A stretch of DNA of 64,000 nt, taken from assembly GCA_028866715.1 (NCBI GenBank), contig JAGWHO010000004.1, positions 21,625-85,624 of the forward strand, written 5' to 3'. This stretch comes from Microcaldota archaeon (GTDB lineage Archaea > Micrarchaeota > Micrarchaeia > Micrarchaeales > Micrarchaeaceae). Positions 1 to 8,594 of this stretch are shown one piece after another. How positions within the stretch are numbered: the first letter of the stretch is position 1; every line of letters begins with the position of its first letter. The notes under the pieces are model-generated. The model did no database searches and was not told where the DNA came from. It saw only the letters and a list, made by a program, of their open reading frames with translations. Made by a program: the position numbers and the translations under genes.

Positions 1-872
1 TGATGCTTGATCACGTGCCTAAATCGATAGTCGTTATAGGCGCGGGTTACGTTGCGGTTGAGATAGGCACGCTTTACGCCAAGCTTGGAAGCGCGGTCTC
101 GATAATCGCGAGATCCGATGTGCTCTCGCATTTCGACAGAGACGCGGTTAACTTGGTTAAGAAGAGGATGCAAGCGCTCGGCGTAAAGATATACACAGGC
201 ACGACGCCTTTTTCGCATGACGGCAGCTCCCTTACACTGAGTGACGGAACCAAGATAGATGCCGAATACATAGTGGTTGCGATAGGCCTCACCCCGTATA
301 CCACTGGCCTGGAGCTTGGCAACACAAAGGTAAAAACAGATGATAAGGGCTTCATACAGGTCGACGGCTCGCTGATGACCGATGACGAGAGCATATACGC
401 TGTCGGAGACGTGATCGGAGAGCCCATGCTTGCGCATAAGGCGATGAGGCAGGGCGTTGTTGCTGCAGAGGCAGCATCAGGCATGAACTCAAGCTACGAC
501 AATCTTGTCGTGCCTGCAGTCATCTTCTCGGATCCTGAGATTGCCATTGCAGGCACAGTGGAAGAGAGCGCAAGCATAAAGGTCACCAAATTCCCGCTTA
601 CCGCGCTAGGAAGGAGCATTGCGCTTGACACGACGGACGGATTCGCCAAGATAGCTTACGACAGTTTCAATGTTGTCAAGGGCGTAGAGATAGTTTCAGA
701 TGAGGCAAACTCGATGATTGCCGAGGCGGCGCTCATGATAGAGATGGGCGCCACGCTTGAAGACGTCGCCGACACGATACATCCGCACCCGACATACAGC
801 GAGGCGGTCCAGGAAGCGGCTGAGGCCGCGCTAGGCAGGCCGTTGCACTTCTTCTATGGCAAGAAAAAATAG
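1..872 (+). CDS. lpd: Dihydrolipoyl dehydrogenase, C-terminal part (partial at window edge)
   Basis: E3 flavoprotein of 2-oxoacid dehydrogenase complexes; it reoxidises dihydrolipoamide with NAD+. Visible are the NAD-binding Rossmann motif GAGYVAVEIG, the second FAD-binding motif YAVGDV, and the dimerisation domain ending with HPHPTYSE, which carries the catalytic His-Glu pair. The N-terminal FAD domain with the redox-active CxxxxC pair lies upstream of the window, so the gene is cut at its 5' end and the first visible Met is internal. The stop overlaps the next gene by 17 bp if that gene starts at 856. A related class I disulfide reductase, such as a mercuric-reductase-like enzyme, cannot be excluded without the N-terminus. 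Confidence 0.88.
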   Translation, partial: MLDHVPKSIVVIGAGYVAVEIGTLYAKLGSAVSIIARSDVLSHFDRDAVNLVKKRMQALGVKIYTGTTPFSHDGSSLTLSDGTKIDAEYIVVAIGLTPYTTGLELGNTKVKTDDKGFIQVDGSLMTDDESIYAVGDVIGEPMLAHKAMRQGVVAAEAASGMNSSYDNLVVPAVIFSDPEIAIAGTVEESASIKVTKFPLTALGRSIALDTTDGFAKIAYDSFNVVKGVEIVSDEANSMIAEAALMIEMGATLEDVADTIHPHPTYSEAVQEAAEAALGRPLHFFYGKKK

Positions 873-1602
873 TGAGCTTATGGATTACGACACGGATTTT
901 GAGGAGGGCTATCAGCAGATATCGTTTGGGTCTTTGCATTACAGGCACCATCAGGGCGGGAAGAAGAAGCTTATATTCCTCCACGGGCTAGGCGGCAACA
1001 CCAAGGTTTGGACCAGGCTGATGCAGTACATCCCGGGAGAGTTTGACGTCTGGCTTCTAGATCTTCTAGGTCATGGAGGATCCGACGCGCCTGCGCTTGA
1101 GTACACCACGAACATAGAGTTCCAGGCTGTGCGCGAGTTCATATCAACGAAGAACCTTCTGGACAGCTACATAATAGGCCACTCGTACGGCGCATGGGTG
1201 GCAGCGTTCTACGCGTCGCAGCAGTATGCATCCACATGCAAGGGCATAGTGCTCATAGACGCGGCAGGCCTGCAGGCTGAAGGGCTCGGCGACGAGCGCA
1301 AGCGCATAGAAGAGATAAAATCGCTTATGAAGATGAACAACAACCGCGAGCATGTGATAAGAAGCGTGCTTGAGAATGTCGGGCAGTTCAGGCTCGGGCC
1401 GAAGACGTTGGCAGTAATAAAGGTGCCTGCGCTCATAATCTGGGGGTCTAACGACGACATAACAGAGCCGAAGTACGCGGACATGTTCGCTGAGCAGATA
1501 AAGAACACGAGCAAGATAATGATAGAGAATGCAGGCCACAGCCCGCATTACACGAATCCTGAGGAAGTGGCGAAGCTGATAACAGAGTTTGTCAGCAAGT
1601 GA
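856..1602 (+). CDS. Alpha/beta-hydrolase fold protein
   Basis: A serine hydrolase of the alpha/beta fold. The oxyanion-hole motif HGLGG follows the first core strand, the nucleophile elbow GHSYG (Ser about residue 110) is intact, the acid is in GSNDD, and the catalytic His is in NAGHSPH near the C-terminus. The substrate cannot be told. It overlaps or abuts the lipoamide dehydrogenase gene and is probably co-transcribed. In acetoin and 2-oxoacid dehydrogenase clusters an alpha/beta hydrolase domain can be fused to E2, so a link to such a complex is possible but only inferred. An alternative ATG at 880 would remove the overlap. It converges with the ABC permease gene with no spacer. Confidence 0.85.
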   Translation: MARKNSELMDYDTDFEEGYQQISFGSLHYRHHQGGKKKLIFLHGLGGNTKVWTRLMQYIPGEFDVWLLDLLGHGGSDAPALEYTTNIEFQAVREFISTKNLLDSYIIGHSYGAWVAAFYASQQYASTCKGIVLIDAAGLQAEGLGDERKRIEEIKSLMKMNNNREHVIRSVLENVGQFRLGPKTLAVIKVPALIIWGSNDDITEPKYADMFAEQIKNTSKIMIENAGHSPHYTNPEEVAKLITEFVSK

Positions 1603-2352
1603 TTAGGGCTTCAGCCTTCTGAAGGCAAGCGTGCCGGCTACCACCATCACCACGGCAAATCCCACAAGCACGCTGAAATCAAGCCAGAGATTGTACGTGT
1701 GCAGGTTCAGCAACAGGCCCCTTAGCAGATCAACTGCATAGGACAGAGGGTTCACGCCGACGAACGCCGCAAGCCATGACGGCAGGTTGTTGGTGGGGAA
1801 GAGCGCTCCGCTCAGGAAGAAAAGCGGGAATACTACGAAGCCGCCGATAAGCCCGAAGCCCTCGGTGCTGTTCATGAACGAGCCGATTATCAGGCCTATG
1901 CTCACTACGCTGATCGCTACTATGAACATCGTGAGGAGCGTCAGCAGCACAGATAGCACGGAGTAATGTATGCCGAAGAATACGCCTAACGCAAGCAGTA
2001 TCATCACCTCTATGAATGCGTCGGTCGTGCCACCAAGAGCCTTTCCGAAGAACATGGTGGTCCTGCTTATCGGAGCCACTAGGACCTCTTTCAGGAAATC
2101 TATTCTCTTGTCGAGCACGATGTATGCGCCGAAGAATATGCATGTGAATAGCACAGTCATCACCAGTATGCCCGGGAATATGAACGTCTGGTAGTTCGCG
2201 CCCTGTATGCTAACCGCAGAGCCAAGCCCTGTGCCGAATACCACGAGCCACATAAGGGGATTGAGCAGCGACGAGAATATTCTTGACTTCTCTCTCATGA
2301 AGACCTTGAGTTCCCTGTACCACATGCCGTAAAGGCCGGTAAGCTCACTCAT
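1603..2352 (-). CDS. ABC-2 type transporter permease
   Basis: Integral membrane half of an ABC exporter. The 249 residues hold about six hydrophobic segments, and the C-terminal part carries the ABC-2 signature region around NPLSYAVDLLRGLL. The N-terminal cytoplasmic helix (WYRELKVFMREK) precedes the first membrane span, as in DrrB/NodJ-type permeases. It overlaps its ATPase gene by 8 bp, so the two are translationally coupled and form one exporter. Substrates in this family include drugs, lipids and polysaccharides, and nothing here selects among them. Confidence 0.9.
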   Translation of the reverse strand: MSELTGLYGMWYRELKVFMREKSRIFSSLLNPLMWLVVFGTGLGSAVSIQGANYQTFIFPGILVMTVLFTCIFFGAYIVLDKRIDFLKEVLVAPISRTTMFFGKALGGTTDAFIEVMILLALGVFFGIHYSVLSVLLTLLTMFIVAISVVSIGLIIGSFMNSTEGFGLIGGFVVFPLFFLSGALFPTNNLPSWLAAFVGVNPLSYAVDLLRGLLLNLHTYNLWLDFSVLVGFAVVMVVAGTLAFRRLKP

Positions 2353-3319
2353 TTCTAGACCTCGCCTGTATCATTCTCTGGCTCCATCCGCCTTCCGCGC
2401 TGTTGTCCTCTATGTTCCTGCCAGTGTATTTTATGAACACGTCGTTGAGCGACGGGGATCTCGCCTCTACGGATTCAACTTTTCCAATCTTCTTAAGCAG
2501 TTCCTGCAGGTGCAGGTCCGAGTCCTTCACAGTAAGCCTCAGTATGTCGCCGCTGCGCTCTACCTTCTTTACGTATTTGAGCCTTCGTATGGCCGCGGTG
2601 TTGGGGCTCTTTATCTTCATTGTGATGATGTCGCCGCCGAGAGATTTCTTCAGGTTTGCAGGAGTGTCTGTGGCGATTATGCGTCCTGCGCTTATTATGC
2701 CGACACGGTCGCACAGCACATCGGCCTCGTCCATGTAGTGCGTGGTTATTATGACTGAAACCCCTCTCTCTGTCGAGAGTTTTTTTATGTACTTCCAGAG
2801 GTGGTCTCTTGTCTGAGGATCCAATCCGAGCGTAGGTTCGTCAAGGAACAGTATCTTCGGCTGGTGCATCAGCCCTCTTGCGATCTCAAGCCTTCTTCGC
2901 ATACCGCCGGAGTATGTGCGCACTATGCTGTTCTGCCTGTCCGTGAGGTCGACCAGCTTGAACGCTTCCTGTATCCTCTTCTCAAGATCCGCGACCTTGA
3001 CCCCGTAAAGAAGCGAGTGTATGTAAAGGTTCTCTTTCCCTGTAAGCAGGTCGTCTGAGCTCGGCTCCTGAAACACGAATCCTATGGCAGCCCTGACCCT
3101 GCTCGGTTCCTTCAATATATCGTGGCCGTCGACATACGCAGTGCCCTTTGTCGGCTTTATCAGAGTTGCCAGCATTGAAAGGGTCGTGGTCTTGCCCGAT
3201 CCGTTTGGCCCCAACAGGCCGAAGATCTCGCCCTGCTTTACCTTCAGGCTGATGCCGTTTACCGCCTTGACGTCTCCGAAGTGTTTGTGAAGTCCATCGA
3301 TCTCAATGACGTAGCTCAT
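2345..3319 (-). CDS. ABC transporter ATP-binding protein (DrrA-like)
   Basis: Cytoplasmic ATPase of the exporter formed with the downstream permease. Walker A is GPNGSGKT (residues 37-44), followed by a Q-loop (FVFQEP), signature YSGGMRRRLEIA, Walker B ILFLDEP and H-loop TTHYMDEAD. At 324 residues it has the C-terminal extension of the daunorubicin-resistance (DrrA) type, including the SLNDVFIKYTG segment typical of that family. It is the first gene of a two-gene operon. A TATA-like sequence (minus strand ATTAAATAAG, about 3347-3356) lies about 30 nt upstream of the start. Confidence 0.92.
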   Translation of the reverse strand: MSYVIEIDGLHKHFGDVKAVNGISLKVKQGEIFGLLGPNGSGKTTTLSMLATLIKPTKGTAYVDGHDILKEPSRVRAAIGFVFQEPSSDDLLTGKENLYIHSLLYGVKVADLEKRIQEAFKLVDLTDRQNSIVRTYSGGMRRRLEIARGLMHQPKILFLDEPTLGLDPQTRDHLWKYIKKLSTERGVSVIITTHYMDEADVLCDRVGIISAGRIIATDTPANLKKSLGGDIITMKIKSPNTAAIRRLKYVKKVERSGDILRLTVKDSDLHLQELLKKIGKVESVEARSPSLNDVFIKYTGRNIEDNSAEGGWSQRMIQARSRNE

Positions 3320-3380
3320 CTGCGCACCGCTCTCAATGGTGATGCAACTTATTTAATCCAATAGCATCAAATCCGCGAAT

Positions 3381-3391
3381 GTATTAAAAAG
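3381..3391 (+). promoter_or_regulatory. Putative TATA box for the flavin reductase gene
   Basis: The sequence GTATTAAAAAG lies about 35 nt upstream of the ATG at 3421, predicting a transcript with a leader of about ten bases. This is a sequence-only assignment. Confidence 0.4.
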
Positions 3392-3420
3392 CTAATCCGA
3401 TTGAGTAGATACTGGTTGCA

Positions 3421-4143
3421 ATGCCTGATTACAAGAACAAGAGAAATTTCGTGCTAACGGTATCGCAGAGCGAGACGCCTGAGGTCCAGCTCATAAGGCT
3501 CAGGGCTCAGGACGGACAGCCGTACTCGTTCGATCCTGGCATGTTCATAATGATTTCCGGCGTAGATGCAACAGGAAAGGAGTACATGGCGAAGGCATTC
3601 TCCATTGCTTCAGAGCCCGAGGTCAACGAGCTGGAGCTCTTCGTTGTGAAGGAGCACGACGGCCACACCTCGCATTTCACGCTGACGAAGCCGGGAGACG
3701 TTTATGTTGTGGCAGGGCCGAGCGGCCAGTTCAAGTTCGTGGCTTCAGAGGACAAGAAGGTGCTTTACCTTGCAGGAGGGACCGGCCTTGCTCCGTTCAT
3801 GTCCATGGTCAGGCACATAAAGAGGATAAACGCTGACACGGACGCCGTCATGCTCTACAGCATAAAGTATCCTACAGAGATAATCAAGAAAGACGAGCTT
3901 AATCAGATCGCCACTCAGATAAACCTCAAGACTTACATAACGGTCACAAGGCCGCAGGAGGGAGACGGCTGGGCAGGACAGACCGGCCACATAGACGCCG
4001 AGATGATAAGGAAATATGCGCCGGATTACATGGAAAGAACTCCTTACATATGCGGGCCGCTGGCTTTCGTGAAGGGATGCAAGGACGCGCTGATTGCTCT
4101 TGGAGTCCCGGCAGCGAGGATAAAGGCGGATGTCTGGGGTTGA
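3421..4143 (+). CDS. FAD/NAD(P)-binding oxidoreductase (ferredoxin-NADP reductase fold)
   Basis: A 240-residue two-domain flavoprotein. The N-terminal barrel has the flavin-binding segment KAFSIASEP in place of the classic RxYS. The NAD(P) domain has LAGGTGLAPFMSMVRH, and the CGP motif (YICGPLAF) marks the nicotinamide site. No 2Fe-2S domain is present. The protein resembles the reductase modules of oxygenases and hydrogenases or dihydroorotate dehydrogenase PyrK, but without the PyrK C-terminal cysteine cluster. The next gene, a thioredoxin-like protein with a CxxC, starts one base after this stop, so this enzyme may feed electrons to it; that is inference. Confidence 0.85.
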   Translation: MPDYKNKRNFVLTVSQSETPEVQLIRLRAQDGQPYSFDPGMFIMISGVDATGKEYMAKAFSIASEPEVNELELFVVKEHDGHTSHFTLTKPGDVYVVAGPSGQFKFVASEDKKVLYLAGGTGLAPFMSMVRHIKRINADTDAVMLYSIKYPTEIIKKDELNQIATQINLKTYITVTRPQEGDGWAGQTGHIDAEMIRKYAPDYMERTPYICGPLAFVKGCKDALIALGVPAARIKADVWG

Positions 4144-4144
4144 C

Positions 4145-4582
4145 ATGCCATACATGGAGATTAATGCAGAGAATCCCGAAAACGCATACAGGGAGTTCCA
4201 GAGGATATTCGCCGAGCACGAGTTGTCCAGGAAACCGATGGTTGCCTATTTCTTTGGCGGCGAGAGCAGCAAAAATATATGGTGCAGCTGGTGCAGGGCC
4301 GCAGAGCCGGTATTTGCCAGGTTAGCAGAGAGGTTTTCAGATGCCGTTGATGTCTATGCGGTAGCGGTGGGCAATGAAGAGAATTGGAAGAATATGGACA
4401 GCGGAGGGGCAAGGATAAATCCGTTCTTCGCCAACGCGCCTAATGTGGTTTCGGTCCCTACGCTAGTTGTCGCTGCAGTTTATCATGGCGCATTTAGGAT
4501 TGCGGCGCGGGTATCTATACCTGAAGACCCCACAGAGCTGGACCTGGAAAAAATAGTGTCTGCTTTTGTGAAGCTTGGTTGA
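4145..4582 (+). CDS. Thioredoxin-like protein (TXNDC17/TRP14-like), CSWC active site
   Basis: A 145-residue single thioredoxin-fold protein with redox motif WCSWC (Cys 47 and 50), followed by a helix with RAAEP and the cis-Pro segment VSVPTL. The region between them (VAVGNEENWKN) resembles the TXNDC17 family, whose motif is WCxxC followed by an AEP sequence. No signal peptide is visible, so it is probably a cytosolic disulfide reductase. The ATG at 4145 is preferred over one at 4130, which would overlap the reductase gene by 14 bp. It is coupled to the upstream FAD reductase, a plausible electron donor. It converges on the regulator gene 8 bp away. Confidence 0.75.
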   Translation: MPYMEINAENPENAYREFQRIFAEHELSRKPMVAYFFGGESSKNIWCSWCRAAEPVFARLAERFSDAVDVYAVAVGNEENWKNMDSGGARINPFFANAPNVVSVPTLVVAAVYHGAFRIAARVSIPEDPTELDLEKIVSAFVKLG

Positions 4583-4589
4583 AGACGCA

Positions 4590-5282
4590 TCACAGCTTGT
4601 TCAATCTGTTGAGCACTTCGCTGATGTCGAGCTTCGTGGAAAGGAGAGGTATGCGCTCGACCTGGGCTATCTTTATCGCAAGCTTGTCCACGTTTGTTAT
4701 GTTGTGGAGCACGATTATCTTCGGCTTTATGGGCGCGACCCTTATCACAACGAGCGGTGACCTTCCGCTGGATACCCTCTCAAATAGGAAGGCTCTCTCA
4801 GTTGTGGAGCCGAACAGTTTTGGATATTCCGCAGGGGACATTTCAAGGATTACACGCAGGCTGTCGAGCCTTGTGTAGCCGAACAGCTTTACTGAATCAA
4901 GGTAATTTGGATTTGCGACTATCTTGCCCTCTATTATCCTGCAGAAGTCTACGCCGCTTATCGGAGCGGCAAAATCGTGAATATCGTAGAACGGGACCTT
5001 GTCCTCACCCTTTGATGTGAACTTGGTGAGGCCGCTTATGACAGTCCCTCCTCTCGATGTGTCTATTGTGAACAGCGCATCAACGAATCTTCTTATGACG
5101 CCGACGCCCGGGCTCAATCTTCTGTTGCTCTCGTAGTCGCTTATCGTTGACGTTGATATCTTTATCTGCTTGGCCAAGTCTATCTGCGTTACGCCGAAGA
5201 GCTCCCTCCACTTCTTCATGGCGCTGCCTGGGCTGTCCGAGAGCGTTATCTCTCCAGCTATCTTCTCCCTTAGCTCGTCCAT
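4590..5282 (-). CDS. Archaeal XRE-type HTH transcriptional regulator (COG1709-like)
   Basis: The N-terminal 80 residues form a helix-turn-helix of the XRE/Cro type (WRELFGVTQIDLAKQIK then STSTISDYESNRR), with the archaeal pattern IAGEITLS-PG before it. The remaining 150 residues form an alpha/beta C-terminal domain seen in COG1709 predicted regulators, probably ligand-binding. A TATA-like AATTAAAAGA (minus strand, about 5310-5320) puts transcription just before the ATG at 5282, so the upstream in-frame GTG at 5291 is less likely. Targets are unknown. Confidence 0.8.
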   Translation of the reverse strand: MDELREKIAGEITLSDSPGSAMKKWRELFGVTQIDLAKQIKISTSTISDYESNRRLSPGVGVIRRFVDALFTIDTSRGGTVISGLTKFTSKGEDKVPFYDIHDFAAPISGVDFCRIIEGKIVANPNYLDSVKLFGYTRLDSLRVILEMSPAEYPKLFGSTTERAFLFERVSSGRSPLVVIRVAPIKPKIIVLHNITNVDKLAIKIAQVERIPLLSTKLDISEVLNRLNKL

Positions 5283-5321
5283 GACACCCACGATACACTA
5301 CTATGCGAACGTATCTTTTAA

Positions 5322-6032
5322 TTACCTTCTGGTCTTTTTCTTTGCTGGGTGGCCCTTGGCCCGATCAACGTTCTTGTATAGGGCGTCAACGTACTCCTGG
5401 CTGACGTTTGCCTTGCCGTCGCCCGGCTTCCCTCCTTGCGCCTCGGGCCTCTTCTTTATTGCACCGTATGCCACGACAATGATGCCTGCGATGAACAGAA
5501 GTATGTTTATAACATTCACAATCTGGTAAGGACCTATCGCGCTCGCGCCCACCTGCACCCATTCAAGCTGCGCGGCTACAGTACCGTTGCTGGAGGGGCT
5601 CCCGTTTGTGTTGTCAACAACGACGTCTATGCTACGGTTCTCTGCAGATGAGAGCGCGCTGAGGTTCTTAGGATAGACGAGCTCCGCAAGCGATGACGGA
5701 TTGCCTATGAACGAGTTGTTCGGCAATATGAGCCTTGCATAGGATATGCCTGAGAAATTCTTGACGGTGTTCATGCCGGATACCCATCTAGAGAACGTCA
5801 CATTGTTGAATATGTAGATATAAGCCGGCTTGCTGAGCGATGCCTGGACCACTAACACTGACCTGTTTGCCATTGTTATCGGCAACGATGCGTAGCTACC
5901 TTGGTGGACCGTGAGGTTCTCCGCCATTATGCCGTTCCTTATGCTGCTGCCCAGCAGCGATCCTGATATGAAAAACGATGCAATCGCGATCGCTATTAGC
6001 GCCAGCCCTATGTAGATTATCTTCTTCCTCAT
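5322..6032 (-). CDS. Membrane-anchored hypothetical protein
   Basis: Unrecognised 236-residue protein. A hydrophobic segment at residues 5-30, an extracytoplasmic region of about 140 residues with several N-X-S/T sequons (NLT, NRS, NVT, NFS, NLS, NGT), a second membrane span (IVNVINILLFIAGIIVVAYG) and a short basic cytoplasmic tail ending KKKTRR. The likely topology is two spans with the central domain outside. A TATA-like TTTATAAAAC (minus strand, 6055-6066) lies about 28 nt before the ATG, so it has its own promoter although the upstream acetyltransferase gene ends only 37 bp away. Confidence 0.7.
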   Translation of the reverse strand: MRKKIIYIGLALIAIAIASFFISGSLLGSSIRNGIMAENLTVHQGSYASLPITMANRSVLVVQASLSKPAYIYIFNNVTFSRWVSGMNTVKNFSGISYARLILPNNSFIGNPSSLAELVYPKNLSALSSAENRSIDVVVDNTNGSPSSNGTVAAQLEWVQVGASAIGPYQIVNVINILLFIAGIIVVAYGAIKKRPEAQGGKPGDGKANVSQEYVDALYKNVDRAKGHPAKKKTRR

Positions 6033-6069
6033 CTTATCATGCCTATTTGCGTGTCAAGTTTTATAAAGT

Positions 6070-6645
6070 CTATATCTCGGTTATGCGCGGCTTGATGTCA
6101 TCAGCGTATTCGCTCTTCAGGAGCGCGAACGCGTACTTGTCTACATATTTGTCGCCGTGCAGCTCCGCTTGTTTGTGCAGCCCCTCGATGCTGTAGCCCA
6201 ATCCTGCAAGCAGCTCTGAAGAGCGCGTGTTGAACGTGTATGTATAGGCATACAGCCTGTTGAGCTCAAGCTCGATGAACGCCAGGTACTCCAGGAGCCT
6301 CAGGGCCTGCTTCGTATAACCTTGCCCCCAATAGACCTTGCCGAGCCAGTAGCCTATCTCTGCTGTCTTGTTCCTTATGTCTATGTTCATGAGGGTGCAC
6401 GCGCCGATGAGCCCGTATTTGACATGGTGTATGCCGAAGTGCAGCCCGCGCATCTCCTTTCTTGCGGCTATAGTGGCCTTTACGAACTCTATGGCGTCTG
6501 ATTTCTCGTACGGGCTCGGGAATGTGCCTGGCGCCGATACGCTCCTTGCCACCTCGGGGTCGTTCGCGTTCTCTACTATAGCGCCGACATCATCCATGGC
6601 CAGCAGCTTTATGTAGACGTCGAAGCCCTTTTGCACCAGCTCCAT
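6070..6645 (-). CDS. GNAT-family N-acetyltransferase (RimJ/RimL-like)
   Basis: A 191-residue acetyl-CoA-dependent N-acetyltransferase. The segment IGYWLGKVYWGQGYTKQAL is the acetyl-CoA pyrophosphate-binding loop region of RimJ/RimL-type enzymes, followed by LNRLYAYTYTFNTRS and the loop LAGLGYSIEG typical of this subgroup. The substrate may be a protein N-terminus or a small amine; the sequence does not say. It has its own TATA-like element (ATTTAAAGC, minus strand, near 6673-6682) and lies divergent from the KaiC-like gene. Confidence 0.83.
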   Translation of the reverse strand: MELVQKGFDVYIKLLAMDDVGAIVENANDPEVARSVSAPGTFPSPYEKSDAIEFVKATIAARKEMRGLHFGIHHVKYGLIGACTLMNIDIRNKTAEIGYWLGKVYWGQGYTKQALRLLEYLAFIELELNRLYAYTYTFNTRSSELLAGLGYSIEGLHKQAELHGDKYVDKYAFALLKSEYADDIKPRITEI

Positions 6646-6701
6646 GCTCTCGGAGTATACTCTCTCGCACCTGCTTTAAATGGTTGCGTGGCTTTAATAT
6701 G

Positions 6702-6710
6702 TTTAATAAG
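6702..6710 (+). promoter_or_regulatory. Putative TATA box for the KaiC-like gene
   Basis: TTTAATAAG lies about 34 nt before the ATG at 6740, predicting a start of transcription near 6732, that is an almost leaderless mRNA. Confidence 0.45.
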
Positions 6711-6739
6711 CTTTTCTGTGTTATACTTAGCGTGTTTTG

Positions 6740-7462
6740 ATGGGCGATGACAGGGTAAAGACGGGAATAACAGGGCTTGACGCCATGCTCGGCGGGGGCA
6801 TACCCTCAACAGACCAGATAATAATAGCCGGAGGCCCTGGTGCGGGAAAGACGCTCATATCTTTTGAGATCCTTTACCACAACGCCAAGGCAGGCATACC
6901 TACGGCGTTCATCGCCTTGGAGGAGCAGCCGAACACAGTGGTAAAGAACGCTAAGCAGGCCTTCCCCGAGTTCACCGACATAGACGACCTCATAAATAGC
7001 AAGCTGCTGTTCGTTGACGGAGAGGACCCGGCATCGAAGATAACACCCTCGTCAGACTCGCAGACATACTCTTTCGGTAACGTAGTCTCTGAGATAGAGG
7101 GCATAATAAAGGTCAACAACGCGAAGGTAGTCGTGATAGATTCGATATCGCTGCTTAAGCTCATGCTTCCAGACAAGCTGATATACAGGAAATCCATGAT
7201 AGCTCTGGTATCAAACCTGAGAAGGCTTGGCGTAACTACAATACTCACGAGCGAGATAAGCTCTTATGAGCGCAGCAGGCTCAAGTTCAACGAGGAGTTC
7301 TTCATCTTCGACGGCCTTGTCACCATGTATCAGACTGGTGAGGAGGACAAGCGAGTGTTCGCTCTCGAGATAGTCAAGCTAAGAGGGAGCGCGCACAGCA
7401 AGGCGCTCTCGCCCTACGATATAACGTCCCAGGGCTTCAGGATATTTACGCTTGAGCAATGA
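6740..7462 (+). CDS. KaiC/RadA-like RecA-superfamily ATPase
   Basis: A single-domain, 240-residue KaiC-type ATPase. The N-terminal motif VKTGITGLDAMLGGGIP is typical of KaiC-like proteins; Walker A is GGPGAGKT (31-38), the catalytic-Glu region is FIALEEQP, and Walker B is VVVIDSISLL. Archaeal single-domain KaiC homologues are thought to act in signalling, often near motility or surface genes. The ATG at 6740 is chosen over the adjacent TTG at 6737 from the promoter spacing. The next gene, a secreted cysteine-repeat protein, begins within a few bases of the stop, suggesting one transcript. Confidence 0.87.
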   Translation: MGDDRVKTGITGLDAMLGGGIPSTDQIIIAGGPGAGKTLISFEILYHNAKAGIPTAFIALEEQPNTVVKNAKQAFPEFTDIDDLINSKLLFVDGEDPASKITPSSDSQTYSFGNVVSEIEGIIKVNNAKVVVIDSISLLKLMLPDKLIYRKSMIALVSNLRRLGVTTILTSEISSYERSRLKFNEEFFIFDGLVTMYQTGEEDKRVFALEIVKLRGSAHSKALSPYDITSQGFRIFTLEQ

Positions 7463-7466
7463 TCCG

Positions 7467-8558
7467 ATGTTCGGGTTCAGGCACAGAGATAAAGAGGCAG
7501 AAGACGAGAGTAAGCGGCGCAAGCCTGTTCTCTCTGAACGCGAGCGCAAGATAGTGTATATAGGCGCAACCGTAATTCTTGTCGCGGCTGCGCTTGTCTC
7601 TCTTCTTGCACAAAGCGCAGTCCGTTCAAACGGGGTAAATGGCTGCTCCGGCATAATCCTGCAGCAGCAGCGCGACTCGTGCTACAATCAGTTTGCCATC
7701 GCTACGAAGAATATCACGGCCTGCGGCGCGATAGCAGGCGCTGCGCTTAGATCCTCGTGCTCCAGCACAGTTGCAGAGAGCCTCTCTACCCCCGGGCTCT
7801 GCGGCAAGGCAGGCCAGGCTGGTTATTCGTACTCAAACTGCGTCATCAACATCACGCTGTCGACAGGCCATGCTGCATATTGCTCGCTGCTCAACGGCAC
7901 GCTTGCCTCTACATGCGCCTACGATCTGGCTGTCCAGCAGAAGTTCGCGAACCTGACAACGTGCTACGGGATAGCTAACTCTACGCTTATGGACTCCTGC
8001 ATGGGTACTTATTATTACAACAGCGCAATACTCCACGGATCCGCCTCATACTGCGGGCGGATACCAGGCAGCAGCAACTCGAGCATACTAGGTTCGATAC
8101 TCTCGCAGGGGTCGAATTACTCCAATCCCGAGCAGTATGTGATATACAGCTCGATAAATGTGTCGCCGCGCAACTACTGCTACTACAGGATCGCGACAGC
8201 AACATTGAACAGGAGCGTCTGCTCGTCTACATCCGGGCTCCTCTCCACCCTGTGCAACGACACGTTCATAACCCTTAATTCGACTGCACAAAGTTACAAT
8301 GTCACGACGGCATGCGGCTCCCTGCCTGGCTACCTGCAGGACATCTGCAACTACGGTGTCGCGAGCCAGCTCGCGCTCGCAAACAAGAACGTCTCCTACT
8401 GTGCATCGCTGCAGGGAACTACATACAGATACTCATGCATAACGACACTGGCTTCGAGCCTCAGGAATGCGACATACTGCAGCTATATCCCGAACACCAC
8501 CGTAAGCCAGGCGTGCGTGAATTCAGCGATCAATGCGACGAACTCCACACACGCATAA
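7467..8558 (+). CDS. Membrane-anchored cysteine-repeat surface protein
   Basis: An unnamed secreted protein. After a charged N-terminus there is a membrane anchor (KIVYIGATVILVAAALVSLL), then about 300 outside residues built from loose repeats of 30-40 residues with paired cysteines, about 20 in all. Each unit has a form like C-x-I-x(5-9)-R-x-x-C-Y-x(3)-A followed by an N-X-S/T site and a further Cys. About 17 N-glycosylation sequons are present. Such repeats occur in other DPANN proteins of unknown role, and disulfide-stapled helical pairs are likely. The ATG at 7467 is preferred over a TTG at 7452 that would overlap the KaiC-like gene. Confidence 0.72.
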   Translation: MFGFRHRDKEAEDESKRRKPVLSERERKIVYIGATVILVAAALVSLLAQSAVRSNGVNGCSGIILQQQRDSCYNQFAIATKNITACGAIAGAALRSSCSSTVAESLSTPGLCGKAGQAGYSYSNCVINITLSTGHAAYCSLLNGTLASTCAYDLAVQQKFANLTTCYGIANSTLMDSCMGTYYYNSAILHGSASYCGRIPGSSNSSILGSILSQGSNYSNPEQYVIYSSINVSPRNYCYYRIATATLNRSVCSSTSGLLSTLCNDTFITLNSTAQSYNVTTACGSLPGYLQDICNYGVASQLALANKNVSYCASLQGTTYRYSCITTLASSLRNATYCSYIPNTTVSQACVNSAINATNSTHA

Positions 8559-8594
8559 ATATTTTGGCGTCGCAAATACTCTGTTGCGGATTCT

